This document shows, piece after piece, positions 42,132-51,788 of a DNA stretch of 64,000 bases. The stretch spans positions 62,001 through 126,000 of the forward strand of contig DAISVU010000003.1 of the NCBI GenBank assembly GCA_036839975.1. The letters run 5' to 3'. Position 1 is the first letter of the stretch; every line of letters begins with the position of its first letter. A program made the position numbers and the translations under genes. Source of the DNA: RGIG7111 sp036839975. GTDB lineage: Bacteria > Bacillota > Clostridia > Peptostreptococcales > Anaerovoracaceae. The notes beneath the pieces were generated by a model that saw only the letters and a list, made by a program, of their open reading frames with translations, was not told the origin of the DNA and ran no database searches.

Positions 42132-42857
42132 ATGGAAATCACACTGGAAAAGATCGAATTAGTCAAAGACAGGACTGGTGCAAGTTACAAAGATGCAAAA
42201 GATGCACTGGAAGCTGCAGACGGAAATGTAGTTGATGCTATAATCGACATAGAAGAAAATATCGACTTAAAACAGGCTTTGGAACCAAACTGTGTGGGAG
42301 CATCTTTACTCGATACCCTTAAGGGCGTCATAAGAAAAGGCAACGTGTCAAAGGTGGTCGTTAAAAGAGACGGCGAAAGGCTGATAAATCTACCGGTAAA
42401 TGCGGTGATTATAGGAGCAGCGCTTTCACCTTTGGGAACCATAGTGGGGATCTCAGCCGCATTTGGATTTAAGTGCACGATTGAGATAGTCAAGGTCGAT
42501 GGAACTATAATCGATGTAAGCGAAAATGCCAAAGAAACTGTGGAAACAGTCATCGAAAAGGGTAATGAGGTTGCAGATGCTGCTAAAGAAAGAGCATCGC
42601 AGGTGAAGGATAAAGCGTCCGAAAAGTTTGACAGGGCATCCGATAAATTCGAAGATGCAAAGGATGTTGCCGCTGACAAGTTTAATCAGGCCAGAGATGT
42701 TGCAGTTGAAAAATTCAATCATGCGAAAGACGCCGCATCTGAAAAGATCAGTGAGGCAAGGGAAAAATATGAGGAGAAAAAGGAAGCTATGGGAGCTGAC
42801 ATAGACTTCTCGGGCTGCTTCGGCGATGATGAAGATGAAGCAGGCAGTACTATATGA
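42132..42857 (+). CDS. UBA-like/DUF4342 protein with LEA-like 11-mer repeats
   Basis: A 241-residue protein. Residues 1-45 form a UBA/TS-N-like module (LVKDRTGASYKDAKDALEAADGN), as in EF-Ts. Residues 50-130 match DUF4342 and include a hydrophobic stretch (PVNAVIIGAALSPLGTIVGISAAFGF). Residues 150-215 contain five tandem 11-residue repeats of the form KFxxAxDxAxE, close to LEA or apolipoprotein-like amphipathic helices. An acidic tail ends the protein. In Clostridia DUF4342 genes recur between recO and glyS. The long repeat tail is unusual; a membrane-surface or stress role is inferred. Confidence 0.75.
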   Translation: MEITLEKIELVKDRTGASYKDAKDALEAADGNVVDAIIDIEENIDLKQALEPNCVGASLLDTLKGVIRKGNVSKVVVKRDGERLINLPVNAVIIGAALSPLGTIVGISAAFGFKCTIEIVKVDGTIIDVSENAKETVETVIEKGNEVADAAKERASQVKDKASEKFDRASDKFEDAKDVAADKFNQARDVAVEKFNHAKDAASEKISEAREKYEEKKEAMGADIDFSGCFGDDEDEAGSTI

Positions 42858-42893
42858 GCGCAATATGAGAAATAAGAGGTGAATACTGTAAAA

Positions 42894-44294
42894 ATGAGCA
42901 ATGAAGTTACTATGGATAAACTTGCAGCACTGGCAAAAGGCAGAGGTTTTGTATACCCGGGTTCAGAGATATATGGCGGGCTTGCTAACACATGGGATTA
43001 TGGTCCGTTAGGCGTGGAATTCAAAAACAATATAAAAAAAGCATGGTGGAAAAAATTCGTTCAGGAGTCGCAGTACAATGTGGGACTCGATGCTGCGATA
43101 CTTATGAATCCGGAGACATGGGTTGCTTCAGGTCATGTCGGAGGATTTGCAGATCCACTGATAGATTGTAAGGCATGCAAATCGAGATTCAGGGCAGACA
43201 AACTTATTGAAGAGTATCTTAAGGAGCGGGGAGAAGAAGAAATCGTTGACGGCTGGTCAAATGAGAAGATGGAGAATTTCATAGACGAGAATGTCATAAA
43301 ATGTCCTGACTGCGGGAAATCCGATTTTACACCGATCAGACAGTTTAACCTCATGTTCAGGACATTTCAGGGAGTTACAGAAGATTCCAAGTCGGAACTT
43401 TTCTTAAGGCCTGAAACGGCGCAGGGCATATTTGTCAACTTCAAAAATATTCAGAGGACTTCACGCAAGAAGATACCGTTCGGCATTGCTCAAATAGGAA
43501 AATCATTTAGAAACGAGATAACCCTCGGCAACTTTATATTTAGGACGAGAGAATTTGAGCAGATGGAACTTGAATTTTTCTGTGAGCCCGGTACAGACCT
43601 TGAATGGTTTAAATACTGGAAGGACTATTGTGTATGCTTTTTAAAGAGTCTCGGGATGAATGAGGAACGCATAAGACTCAGAGATCATGAACAGGAAGAA
43701 CTCTCACATTACAGTAATGCGACGACGGATATAGAATATCTGTTCCCATTCGGATGGGGAGAATTGTGGGGCATAGCTGACAGGACTGATTTTGACTTAA
43801 AGCAGCACATAGAACATTCAGGGCAGGAAATGAATTATGTGGACTCAGAAACGGGAAACAAATATGTGCCTTACTGTATAGAGCCGTCGCTTGGCGCAGA
43901 CAGAGTAGCGCTCGCATTCCTGGCAGATGCATATAATGAGGAGACCGTCACTGATGCAAAAGGCAAAGAGGATATCCGTACTGTTATGAGGTTTCACCCG
44001 GCACTTGCGCCTTATAAAGCGGCAGTGCTGCCACTTGCAAAGAAGTTGATACCTGTGGCAGAACCGATAAGGGATGAGCTGGTTAAATATTTTATGGTTG
44101 ATTATGATACATCAGGGTCTATAGGAAAAAGATACAGACGTGAAGATGAAATCGGCACACCATTCTGCATATGCGTGGACTTCGATACCGAACATGACGG
44201 TCAGGTAACTGTAAGAGACAGAGATACTATGGAACAGGTCAGGATCCCGATAAGAGATGTGCGGGCATACATAGAAGAAAGACTCATGTTTTAG
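42894..44294 (+). CDS. glyS: Glycyl-tRNA synthetase, class II dimeric type
   Basis: A 466-residue enzyme. ATG 42,894 is chosen since AGAGGTG lies about 11 bases upstream and the upstream GTG is part of that site. It begins MSNEVTMDKLAALAKGRGFVYP and shows the GlyRS signatures YGGLANTWDYGPLG, FLRPETAQGIFVNFKN (motif 2), FRTREFEQMELEFF, and the motif 3 region EPSLGADRVALAFL. The C-terminal anticodon domain ends with EQVRIPIRDVRAYI. It charges tRNA-Gly. The dikinase gene follows after 32 bases. Confidence 0.95.
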   Translation: MSNEVTMDKLAALAKGRGFVYPGSEIYGGLANTWDYGPLGVEFKNNIKKAWWKKFVQESQYNVGLDAAILMNPETWVASGHVGGFADPLIDCKACKSRFRADKLIEEYLKERGEEEIVDGWSNEKMENFIDENVIKCPDCGKSDFTPIRQFNLMFRTFQGVTEDSKSELFLRPETAQGIFVNFKNIQRTSRKKIPFGIAQIGKSFRNEITLGNFIFRTREFEQMELEFFCEPGTDLEWFKYWKDYCVCFLKSLGMNEERIRLRDHEQEELSHYSNATTDIEYLFPFGWGELWGIADRTDFDLKQHIEHSGQEMNYVDSETGNKYVPYCIEPSLGADRVALAFLADAYNEETVTDAKGKEDIRTVMRFHPALAPYKAAVLPLAKKLIPVAEPIRDELVKYFMVDYDTSGSIGKRYRREDEIGTPFCICVDFDTEHDGQVTVRDRDTMEQVRIPIRDVRAYIEERLMF

Positions 44295-44326
44295 TCGATA
44301 TCATTATTAAAAGAGATAATTGTTTT

Positions 44327-46948
44327 ATGGAAAAATATGTGTATTCATTCAGCGAGGGTTCAAAGGATATGTATACTCTGCTTGGAAACAAGGGTGCAAC
44401 TCTCGCCGACATGACAAATATAGGTCTGCCGGTGCCATTTGGCCTTACCGTTACAACACAGGCCTGCAATATGTATTACGATGAAGGATATTCACTGGCT
44501 GAAGAAGTCAAACATCAGATTTTTGAAAAGCTTGAGGATGTCGAAAGCGTAACGGGAAAAAAATTTGGGGATCCGGTGGATCCCCTGTTGTTATCCGCAC
44601 GTGCAGGTGCGGCAGTATCGATGCCCGGGATGATGGACTCAATACTTAACCTGGGAATGAATGATGAAATAACACACGGACTCATGCTGAAGACGGATAA
44701 TCCTGCTTTTGCATATGATACATACATGCGTTTTATAATGTTGTATGGAAGTTCAGTTATGGGAATATCTAAGAATAAATTTGATCTTATAGTAGCAGAC
44801 AAAAGATACAGGATAAATAAAGAAGAGGATGCCAAGCTGACGGAAGATCAGTACCTTGAAATAATAGATGCATATAAAGAGCTGATAAGTGAAGAAACCG
44901 GATGGGATATTCCGGAAGACCCGCATGAACAGCTTATAAGTGCTGTGTGTGCCCTTTTCAGATCATGGAATAACGACAGAGCGAAACTTTACAGAAAACT
45001 TAATGGTATTTCCGATACGATTGGTACGGCGGTGAATGTGCAGACGATGGTGTTTGGGAATGCTGATGACAGAAGTTACACCGGTGTTGCATTTACCAGG
45101 AATCCTTCTGATGGTGATAAAAAGTTATTTGGCGAATTACTTATCAATTCTCAGGGAGAGGATGTTGTCTCAGGGAGAAGAACACCTCTTCCTATATCTA
45201 TTATGAAAACGCTTTTTCCTGACAATTATGCTGAATTTGAGACTATAGCAGCGCTCTTGGAAAAACAGAACGGTGATATGCAAGATCTTGAATTTACGGT
45301 TGAAAGCGGTAAATTATACATGCTTAATTCACGGGCCGGGAAGCGTACACCGGAGGCAGCGGTAAAAATAGCAGTTGACTTTAAAGAAGAAGGCTGGATA
45401 GATAAAAAAGATGCAGTCATGAGGCTGGATCCCGATCAGATGGGAATTATGCTACATTCACATTTTGATGCCGATGCTTTGAAACAGGCTGAAGAACTTG
45501 CCACAGGTCTTCCTGCATCGCCAGGCGCAGCGAGCGGAAGAGTTTTTTTTGATGTTTCAAGTGCGGTAAAAGCAGTTCTTTACGGATATCAAGTTGTACT
45601 TATACGGAAGTCAGCTTCGCCTGAAGATCTTGCAGGGATGGCGGTTGCAGAGGGTGTTTTGACGGAACACGGTGGAATGACATCGCAGGCAGCTGAAGTT
45701 GCGCGTGGAATGGGCAAATGTTGTATTGCAGGATGTGCGGATCTGAATGTGGATGAGGAAAACTGCTGTGCTGTCATAGCGGATGAAACGATCGAGGAAG
45801 GTGACTTTATATCGCTTGACGGAAGCACGGGCAAGATATTCAAAGGCCGTATAGAAACAACTCCGCCTGTAATATCTGAAGATTTTTCAAAAATAATAGA
45901 ATGGGCGGATGAGTTCAGGTATATAAAGGTTAGGACGAATGCGGACAATCCGGCAGAAGCCAGACAGGCAGTTATGTTCGGTGCGGAGGGTATCGGACTT
46001 TGCAGGACTGAGCACATGTTCTTCAAAGAGGAAAGGCTCCCGGTCTTAAGAAGGATGATACTGGCAGATGATGAAAAGGAGAGGAGAGAGGCACTTGAAC
46101 GTATACTGCTGTTTCAGAAGAGTGATTTTAAGAGGATGTTTGAAACTATGGGTGACAGACCGGTAAACATACGTTTGCTCGATCCTATGCTTCATGAATT
46201 TATTCCGCAGTCTGACGAAGAAATACATGTGCTTGCCGACCAGTTTGACGTTTCATATGATCTTCTTGCTGCCAGGGTGGAAGAGCTGACTGAAGTCAAT
46301 CCGATGCTCGGTTTCAGAGGCTGCAGACTTGCAATAGTTCATCCTGAGATAATCAGAATGCAAGCGGAGGCCATAATGAGAGCGGCAATAGAAGTGAAGA
46401 GAGAAAAGAAATATGATATAGTTCCTGAAATAATGATACCTTTTGTCAGCATAAGCAAAGAATTTTCCAAAGTTAAAAAAATCGTATCGGAAACAGCTGA
46501 AAAAGTATTTGAGGCGGAAAAAATGATTATAGATTATAAAGTAGGAACTATGATGGAGATTCCGAGAGCATGTTTGACTGCAGATGAGATGGCGCATGAC
46601 GCGGAGTTTTTTTCTTTCGGCACAAATGATCTTACTCAAATGACTTATGGATTTTCAAGAGATGATACAGCCGCTATAATCAAGGCGTATATTGATGGCG
46701 GCGTGATAGATAAAGATCCGTTTCAGTTTCTTGATACAAATGGTGTAGGCAAGCTTATAAAAATGGCTTCGGAAGCCGGGAGACAGGTAAGACCTAATAT
46801 GAGGCTGGGAATGTGCGGTGAAAATGTCGGAAACGAAGAAATTATAAAATTCTGTCATTCGGTAGGCATAGATTATATATCGTGCTCACCGTTCAGAGTA
46901 CCGGCAGCGAAAATCGTGGCCGCACAGTCTGAAATAGGAGAATTATAA
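44327..46948 (+). CDS. ppdK: Pyruvate phosphate dikinase homologue lacking the catalytic histidine
   Basis: An 873-residue protein, full length for PPDK. The ATP-grasp part is mostly conserved (GNKGATLADM, SARAGAAVSMPGMMDSI, GVAFTRNPSDG), though the QTRNGKRT block reads NSRAGKRT. In the phosphohistidine domain the motif normally GGMTSHAAVVARG reads GGMTSQAAEVARG: codon CAG at 45,686-45,688 gives Gln454 instead of the phosphorylated His. The PEP domain keeps CRTEHMFF, IRLLDP, EIPRA and FGTNDLTQM, but GEHGGD near the catalytic Cys reads GENVGN. No PPDK regulatory protein gene lies beside it. Dikinase activity by the known mechanism should be lost. Confidence 0.9.
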   Translation: MEKYVYSFSEGSKDMYTLLGNKGATLADMTNIGLPVPFGLTVTTQACNMYYDEGYSLAEEVKHQIFEKLEDVESVTGKKFGDPVDPLLLSARAGAAVSMPGMMDSILNLGMNDEITHGLMLKTDNPAFAYDTYMRFIMLYGSSVMGISKNKFDLIVADKRYRINKEEDAKLTEDQYLEIIDAYKELISEETGWDIPEDPHEQLISAVCALFRSWNNDRAKLYRKLNGISDTIGTAVNVQTMVFGNADDRSYTGVAFTRNPSDGDKKLFGELLINSQGEDVVSGRRTPLPISIMKTLFPDNYAEFETIAALLEKQNGDMQDLEFTVESGKLYMLNSRAGKRTPEAAVKIAVDFKEEGWIDKKDAVMRLDPDQMGIMLHSHFDADALKQAEELATGLPASPGAASGRVFFDVSSAVKAVLYGYQVVLIRKSASPEDLAGMAVAEGVLTEHGGMTSQAAEVARGMGKCCIAGCADLNVDEENCCAVIADETIEEGDFISLDGSTGKIFKGRIETTPPVISEDFSKIIEWADEFRYIKVRTNADNPAEARQAVMFGAEGIGLCRTEHMFFKEERLPVLRRMILADDEKERREALERILLFQKSDFKRMFETMGDRPVNIRLLDPMLHEFIPQSDEEIHVLADQFDVSYDLLAARVEELTEVNPMLGFRGCRLAIVHPEIIRMQAEAIMRAAIEVKREKKYDIVPEIMIPFVSISKEFSKVKKIVSETAEKVFEAEKMIIDYKVGTMMEIPRACLTADEMAHDAEFFSFGTNDLTQMTYGFSRDDTAAIIKAYIDGGVIDKDPFQFLDTNGVGKLIKMASEAGRQVRPNMRLGMCGENVGNEEIIKFCHSVGIDYISCSPFRVPAAKIVAAQSEIGEL

Positions 46949-47035
46949 CAATCGCAATATTGAAATTGTCATGCATCGGATTTCCGGCATTACACATGAC
47001 GTAAAAAACACAAAAATATATTAAGGTCAAAGAAG

Positions 47036-47066
47036 TCAGCAGGGTAAATAAACTCTGCTGATTTAT
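47036..47066 (+). terminator. Possible terminator after the dikinase gene
   Basis: A 10-bp stem TCAGCAGGGT / ACTCTGCTGA (one G-T pair) with loop AAATAA, then TTTATT. It lies 88 bases past the stop; the T run is poor. Confidence 0.55.
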
Positions 47067-47165
47067 TATTGTCGTAATAAAGTAAAGAAGATGAAGTATA
47101 CAAGGCTGTGGAATTAATAAATGAGCAGATATCAGGATATTTAAAAAAGGCATGCCGTACCTTAA

Positions 47166-47194
47166 TTGACAATTTATTGAAATAAAGGTAAAAT
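47166..47194 (+). promoter_or_regulatory. Sigma-A promoter of the TadZ-like gene
   Basis: TTGACA (47,166-47,171) and TAAAAT (47,189-47,194) at 17-base spacing, followed by AGGAGGAG and ATG 47,224. This is a strong consensus promoter and probably starts the pilus locus. Confidence 0.78.
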
Positions 47195-47223
47195 AAACAT
47201 ACAAGAACAGGAGGAGAAATCAT

Positions 47224-48390
47224 ATGGATAATATTAAAATAAAATTGATTACGGAAGATATTGACTACGGCAGGATGCTGTGTGACGGTATAGCGCATAT
47301 GCACAGGGATATAATAATGGAACTTGAAACTGAGGAAGGCACATGCAATGACAAACGAGATGCCGATCTTATTGTAATTGATGAGCCTATGCTTAGAAAA
47401 ATCGTCTATGATGACAGTATGATGATACTTTGTGAAAAAAAGAGCGACAGGACAATAGATACGGAAGCAGGTGTTTATCGCATATGGAAGTATGCAAATC
47501 TGCGAAAGACTTTAAGTGATATCATATACGTATACGGTGTTAAAACCGGCAGGAGTTTTGCACAGCCAAAGAATCCGCATATGCATGTGCTTGCGTTCTG
47601 TTCATCAGTAGGAGGAAGCGGCTGCACTTCTATAGCTGTTGCAGTCGGCCAGGAATTAATACGTACACATAAAAAAAATGTACTTTATCTGACGCTGTCA
47701 TACACCGGTTCAGGAGAGGAATACATGAGACCGCTTTCCGAAGGGAGAGATATATCTGAATTCCTGTATCATACGCTTGGGCGCGGCAGAAAAATATCCG
47801 GAATGGATGCGGGATATATAGAAAGTTTTATTGGAAGAAATGAAAACGGTCTTGAAAATTTCACACCGCATACGGGAAAAAATCCTTTAGCAGAATTAGA
47901 TGGCGTGAGTATGGAAAACTTCTTTGATTGCATTGCGGAAAGCGGGAGATATGATGCTGTAATCGCAGATGTCGGTACGAGCCTTTCAGAAAGCGCTGCG
48001 GCCTGTTTCAGAGTATGCAAAAGCGCCTGCTTTGTACGCGTCCCATATAGAGATAAAAGACGCATGCAGACACAAAAGGATGTAATTGAAAAATTTTTGT
48101 TCGAAGGTAAAGGGAGATTGATAGAAGTAGTAAATTCACCGTCGGAACTTGAATACGAGAGGCGTAAAGTCGCATTGGACGAGCTGTTTTCATGTGTTGA
48201 AGACAGCTTCACTACACAGTCTGCCGGAATTGATATCGAACAGTACGTTAATGAAAGTGATTTTCTCATAAAATACGAGCCGTTCAGTTTTACGATGGAT
48301 AATGGTTTTAAAAAGATAGCAACTGACAGAGCCTTTGCAATTGAAGTAAAAAAGATCACGGAAAAAATGATTAGACCCGGGGAGAGGTAG
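47224..48390 (+). CDS. TadZ/CpaE-like ATPase with atypical Walker A
   Basis: A 388-residue protein. The first 110 residues resemble a degenerate receiver domain (IKLITEDIDYGRMLCDGI, ADLIVIDEP), and the rest is a MinD/ParA-like domain. The Walker A site reads SSVGGSGCTS instead of KGGVGKT, lacking both lysines. A later block (YDAVIADVGTSLSES) is the Walker B region. TadZ proteins place the Tad pilus machine in the cell and are known for unusual Walker A sites. The tad genes start 3.6 kb downstream behind an antiporter gene. A TadZ role is inferred. Confidence 0.65.
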   Translation: MDNIKIKLITEDIDYGRMLCDGIAHMHRDIIMELETEEGTCNDKRDADLIVIDEPMLRKIVYDDSMMILCEKKSDRTIDTEAGVYRIWKYANLRKTLSDIIYVYGVKTGRSFAQPKNPHMHVLAFCSSVGGSGCTSIAVAVGQELIRTHKKNVLYLTLSYTGSGEEYMRPLSEGRDISEFLYHTLGRGRKISGMDAGYIESFIGRNENGLENFTPHTGKNPLAELDGVSMENFFDCIAESGRYDAVIADVGTSLSESAAACFRVCKSACFVRVPYRDKRRMQTQKDVIEKFLFEGKGRLIEVVNSPSELEYERRKVALDELFSCVEDSFTTQSAGIDIEQYVNESDFLIKYEPFSFTMDNGFKKIATDRAFAIEVKKITEKMIRPGER

Positions 48391-48564
48391 AGGCTGTAAT
48401 TATAGAAAAGTTGAGATACGGGACATGATTTTCTTTATAGTAATTCGCTTTAATAAATATAAATAAAAGAATAAAGATGAATTGCGAAATTCCGGATATG
48501 CTATCTTATATGTTATAATATCTATAAGTCAGAACCATTTTGCAGGAGAAGTGAGGTTAGCTTA

Positions 48565-50913
48565 TTGGTACATCTGTACAGTTTTATAACAGATCTGGCA
48601 AAGATACTTATCATTGCCGGTGTCATAACGCTTATTTTCAGAAAACTCAAGATCCCGGCGCTTTTGGGATATATAGTCGCAGGGTTTTTGGCCAGCCCGA
48701 ATTTTATACAGTCATCATATTCTATAAATACAGAAGATGTAAAGCTTTGGGCGGAAATAGGAGTAATATTCCTATTGTTTGCCATAGGCCTTGAATTCAG
48801 CTTTAAAAAAATCATAAAGATAGGAGGCAGTTCTATAATAACGGCACTCACGGTGATTTGTACAATGGTCATAACTGGCTACAGTACAGGGCTTTTGATG
48901 GGCTGGGGAAAGATGGATTCGATGTTTTTGGGTGGAATGATATCTATGTCATCGACTATGGTGATCATGAAAACATATGAGGAGTATCGGCTGAAAAAGA
49001 AAAAATTCGCCTCTCTCGTGATGGGGACACTCGTAATTGAAGATCTCGGCGGCGTATTTATGATTATAATCCTTTCAACTATAGCTGTTGGAAAAGCGAC
49101 TGAAGGCATGGCTGTCGCGGTGGATATTGCGAAACTTATGGCGCTTTTGGTCGTTTGGACCGCGGTCGGGATATTCTTGATACCCACGTTCTTAAATAAG
49201 ATATCAAAGATAGTGAATGATGAGCTGCTTTTGATCATATCGCTGGCGCTCTGCTTCGGGATGGTGTTTATAGGTGTTAAGCTTGGATTTTCATCTGCGC
49301 TGGGTGCATTTATGACAGGATCGATTATAGCAGGCACCGTACATGCCGGGAGGATCGAAAAGCTGACAAGACCGTTAAAAGACCTTTTCGGCGCGATTTT
49401 TTTTGTGTCGGTCGGCACTATGCTGGATCTGTCTCTCGTAGTCAAACATATTGTACCGATATTGATTATTACAGCATTAACTATCATAGGGCAGATGCTC
49501 TTTTCTACTATAGGCATGCTGCTTGCCGGGCAGTCGCTCCATACAGCAATAAAAGGCGGATCAAGTATGGTGCAGATCGGTGAATTTTCATTTATCATAG
49601 CAGTAATGGGTACAAATCTTAATGTAACCAGTGATTTTCTTTATCCTATCGTAGTGTGTGTTTCAGTAATAACATCGTTTGTTACACCCATATTCATACT
49701 GACTACCGAAAAGCGCTACAGCTTTATAAGAAACAGAATACCGAAAGCTTGGGAGAACAAGCTTGCACGTTATACATCGGAGCGCAGAAGTGATGCGGAT
49801 AAAGACAGAGACTGGCAGAAATATATCACAAGATTTTTTCAGCGTGTGATATTCTGCACCGCAGGACTTGCTGCAATATATCTTTTGGGGACAAGAGCGT
49901 TTCAGCCATTTATGGATGATTATATACCGGAAGGCTGGAGCGACGTAGTTGCGGCTGTAACTACATGTATTTTGATGATTCCTGTCATAACTGCATTATG
50001 TTTTAAGAAGAACGTGCTGTTTACAAAACTGTGGCTGAAAAATGATAAAAACAAAATACCGCTCATCACGTTTGACGCAATTAAATTTATAGTTGCAGTC
50101 GGATTTATAATGCTGACGCTTAGAAAACTCCTCCATCTTCCATATATTGCAATGCTTTTGGTAGCAGTCGTGATCATAGGTCTTGCTGTAAAATCTGACT
50201 TTGTAAAAAGTACGGCTTTGAGGCTTGAGCTGCGTTTTGTGGGAAATATGAATGAAGAAATGCTTGCAAGAGAAAAGGAGGAAAGATTCAAGAAAGACAG
50301 GACAAGCTGGCTCGATGAAAAAATGTATGTTGTGCAGTTCGGAATAAAATATGATATAGAAAACAATGATATAAGAGATTTCGGAAACAACAGGTGGTAC
50401 CATGTGACTATTATTAAGATAATTCGCGATAAGAAACGTATCGTGATGCCGGGACCTTCTGAAAAGATTTTAAAAGGTGATATTATACATGCACTCGGTA
50501 CAAAAGTTGAGGTAGATGCATGTGTACTTCAATGTCAGCGTGAAAAGTATATAAGTGAACCGGAAAATAATCCGGTTACACTGCGTGAATACATATATGG
50601 TCAGATATTTTCTGATGCGGGACCTGATGAGCAGCTTTTCTGTGTACCGGTAAAAGTGACAGGTGATTCGCAATTCAAGAAAAAAGCCATAAAGAACTCA
50701 CAGTTCAGGCCTATTTATAAAGGGTATATCGTGGGTATTGAGCGCTGGAATGCAGACATTATAAACCCGGACATAAACATGATAATAGAAGAAGGGGATA
50801 TCATCTGGGCAGTTGGAAATAAGCATCTTTGCGACAGGATTCTGAAGGCGGGCATATGGGATGCGGAAGAAAGAGCGCATATAAGGCAAAATGTACGAAA
50901 CAGGTGCGGTTGA
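48565..50913 (+). CDS. CPA2 cation:proton antiporter with C-terminal TrkA_C-like domains
   Basis: A 782-residue membrane protein starting at TTG 48,565 behind GAGG. The first 390 residues form the Na+/H+ exchanger fold with about 12 segments (ALLGYIVAGFLASP, GVIFLLFAIGLEFS, GMISMSSTMVIMK, SALGAFMTGSIIAG). More hydrophobic segments follow at about 425-560. The C terminus is cytosolic and has two TrkA_C-like halves (GPSEKILKGDIIHALG and IIEEGDIIWAVGNK), which usually bind nucleotides or ions and gate the transporter. It exchanges K+ or Na+ for H+. An extended -10 promoter (TGTTATAAT, 48,511-48,519) lies upstream. Confidence 0.85.
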   Translation: MVHLYSFITDLAKILIIAGVITLIFRKLKIPALLGYIVAGFLASPNFIQSSYSINTEDVKLWAEIGVIFLLFAIGLEFSFKKIIKIGGSSIITALTVICTMVITGYSTGLLMGWGKMDSMFLGGMISMSSTMVIMKTYEEYRLKKKKFASLVMGTLVIEDLGGVFMIIILSTIAVGKATEGMAVAVDIAKLMALLVVWTAVGIFLIPTFLNKISKIVNDELLLIISLALCFGMVFIGVKLGFSSALGAFMTGSIIAGTVHAGRIEKLTRPLKDLFGAIFFVSVGTMLDLSLVVKHIVPILIITALTIIGQMLFSTIGMLLAGQSLHTAIKGGSSMVQIGEFSFIIAVMGTNLNVTSDFLYPIVVCVSVITSFVTPIFILTTEKRYSFIRNRIPKAWENKLARYTSERRSDADKDRDWQKYITRFFQRVIFCTAGLAAIYLLGTRAFQPFMDDYIPEGWSDVVAAVTTCILMIPVITALCFKKNVLFTKLWLKNDKNKIPLITFDAIKFIVAVGFIMLTLRKLLHLPYIAMLLVAVVIIGLAVKSDFVKSTALRLELRFVGNMNEEMLAREKEERFKKDRTSWLDEKMYVVQFGIKYDIENNDIRDFGNNRWYHVTIIKIIRDKKRIVMPGPSEKILKGDIIHALGTKVEVDACVLQCQREKYISEPENNPVTLREYIYGQIFSDAGPDEQLFCVPVKVTGDSQFKKKAIKNSQFRPIYKGYIVGIERWNADIINPDINMIIEEGDIIWAVGNKHLCDRILKAGIWDAEERAHIRQNVRNRCG

Positions 50914-51014
50914 CATACATATTTGACATTTTAGTTATCGAGAACAAATATATAAGAATAAATTTGAAATAAATTGACGTTGCGACACCGTAGCTGTCGA
51001 AAATTGTCGAAAAA

Positions 51015-51046
51015 AAAGACTTGCATAAACTTATGCAGGTCTTTTA
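51015..51046 (+). terminator. Terminator after the antiporter gene
   Basis: The arms AAAGACTTGCATA and TATGCAGGTCTTT (one G-T pair) with a 4-base loop AACT, followed by TTAT. The A-rich left side could also make it work in the opposite direction. Confidence 0.75.
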
Positions 51047-51141
51047 TAATCAAACCGCAGAAGGAAATAAAAGTAAATTATGGAATTAATAACATAAGGA
51101 CACTTCGCATAAAAATATAACAGAGAAAGGAAGGTGTCAAT

Positions 51142-51684
51142 GTGGATGTGACAAAAAAGAGAAGGAAAGCTGTGGCTGTAGTAACTGTTTTGATCTGTGT
51201 GTTTACGACAATAATATTTTTACCGGAAAATGTGTATGCTGTGCAAAAGAAGATAACAAATCCTGCACTTCCTATACTCATAAATGATTTGAAAAAAATA
51301 AAGTTTAAAAAAAAGAATGTCAGATATTCAACATGTTGGAGCAAAAAGAGGAGAGTTTCAGATAATCTTAAGACCGGCAAAAAAGGAGGGAAGATAATAT
51401 GTGATGTAGCTATTACTTTCAGTGGATCTGTAACGGGCAGTATAGGCGGCATAGTTACGATCGGAGTTGGGGCAAGCAAAAGCACTAAACTGGGTTATGA
51501 GATGCATGTGGGTGCGAAAAGCAACAAATACATGGTTTATAAAGTTAAATATAAAGTAGAAACAGGATGGAGATATGTTTACATAAAAAACAAAAAGTCC
51601 GGTAAATATAAATACCTGGGTAAGAACCGATACAAGGTAAAAAGGCCGTTGTATGGGGAATATTCATTAAAAAACGTACGCTGA
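51142..51684 (+). CDS. Small secreted basic protein
   Basis: A 180-residue protein starting at GTG 51,142, seven bases after AGGAAGG. It has a signal peptide (KKRRKAVAVVTVLICVFTTIIF, cleavage likely after NVYA). The mature part is very basic, with a central low-charge glycine-rich stretch (SGSVTGSIGGIVTIGVGAS) and then many Lys and Tyr residues (YMVYKVKYKVETGWRYVYIK). I do not recognise a family. It lies just ahead of the tad genes and could be an associated secreted or surface protein, but no direct link is seen. Confidence 0.6.
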   Translation: MDVTKKRRKAVAVVTVLICVFTTIIFLPENVYAVQKKITNPALPILINDLKKIKFKKKNVRYSTCWSKKRRVSDNLKTGKKGGKIICDVAITFSGSVTGSIGGIVTIGVGASKSTKLGYEMHVGAKSNKYMVYKVKYKVETGWRYVYIKNKKSGKYKYLGKNRYKVKRPLYGEYSLKNVR

Positions 51685-51788
51685 AAGTTAATGTTCGTAA
51701 AAATAAAGGCAATTTAAATAAAACATGAGGCAATGGTACAAAGCTGTAATAAGGAAAAATAAGTATCAGATCAGAAGGAGATAAAAGG

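Noticed and set aside
42858..42893. T-box leader ahead of glyS
   Set aside because: Only 36 bases separate it from the upstream gene, too short for a T-box.
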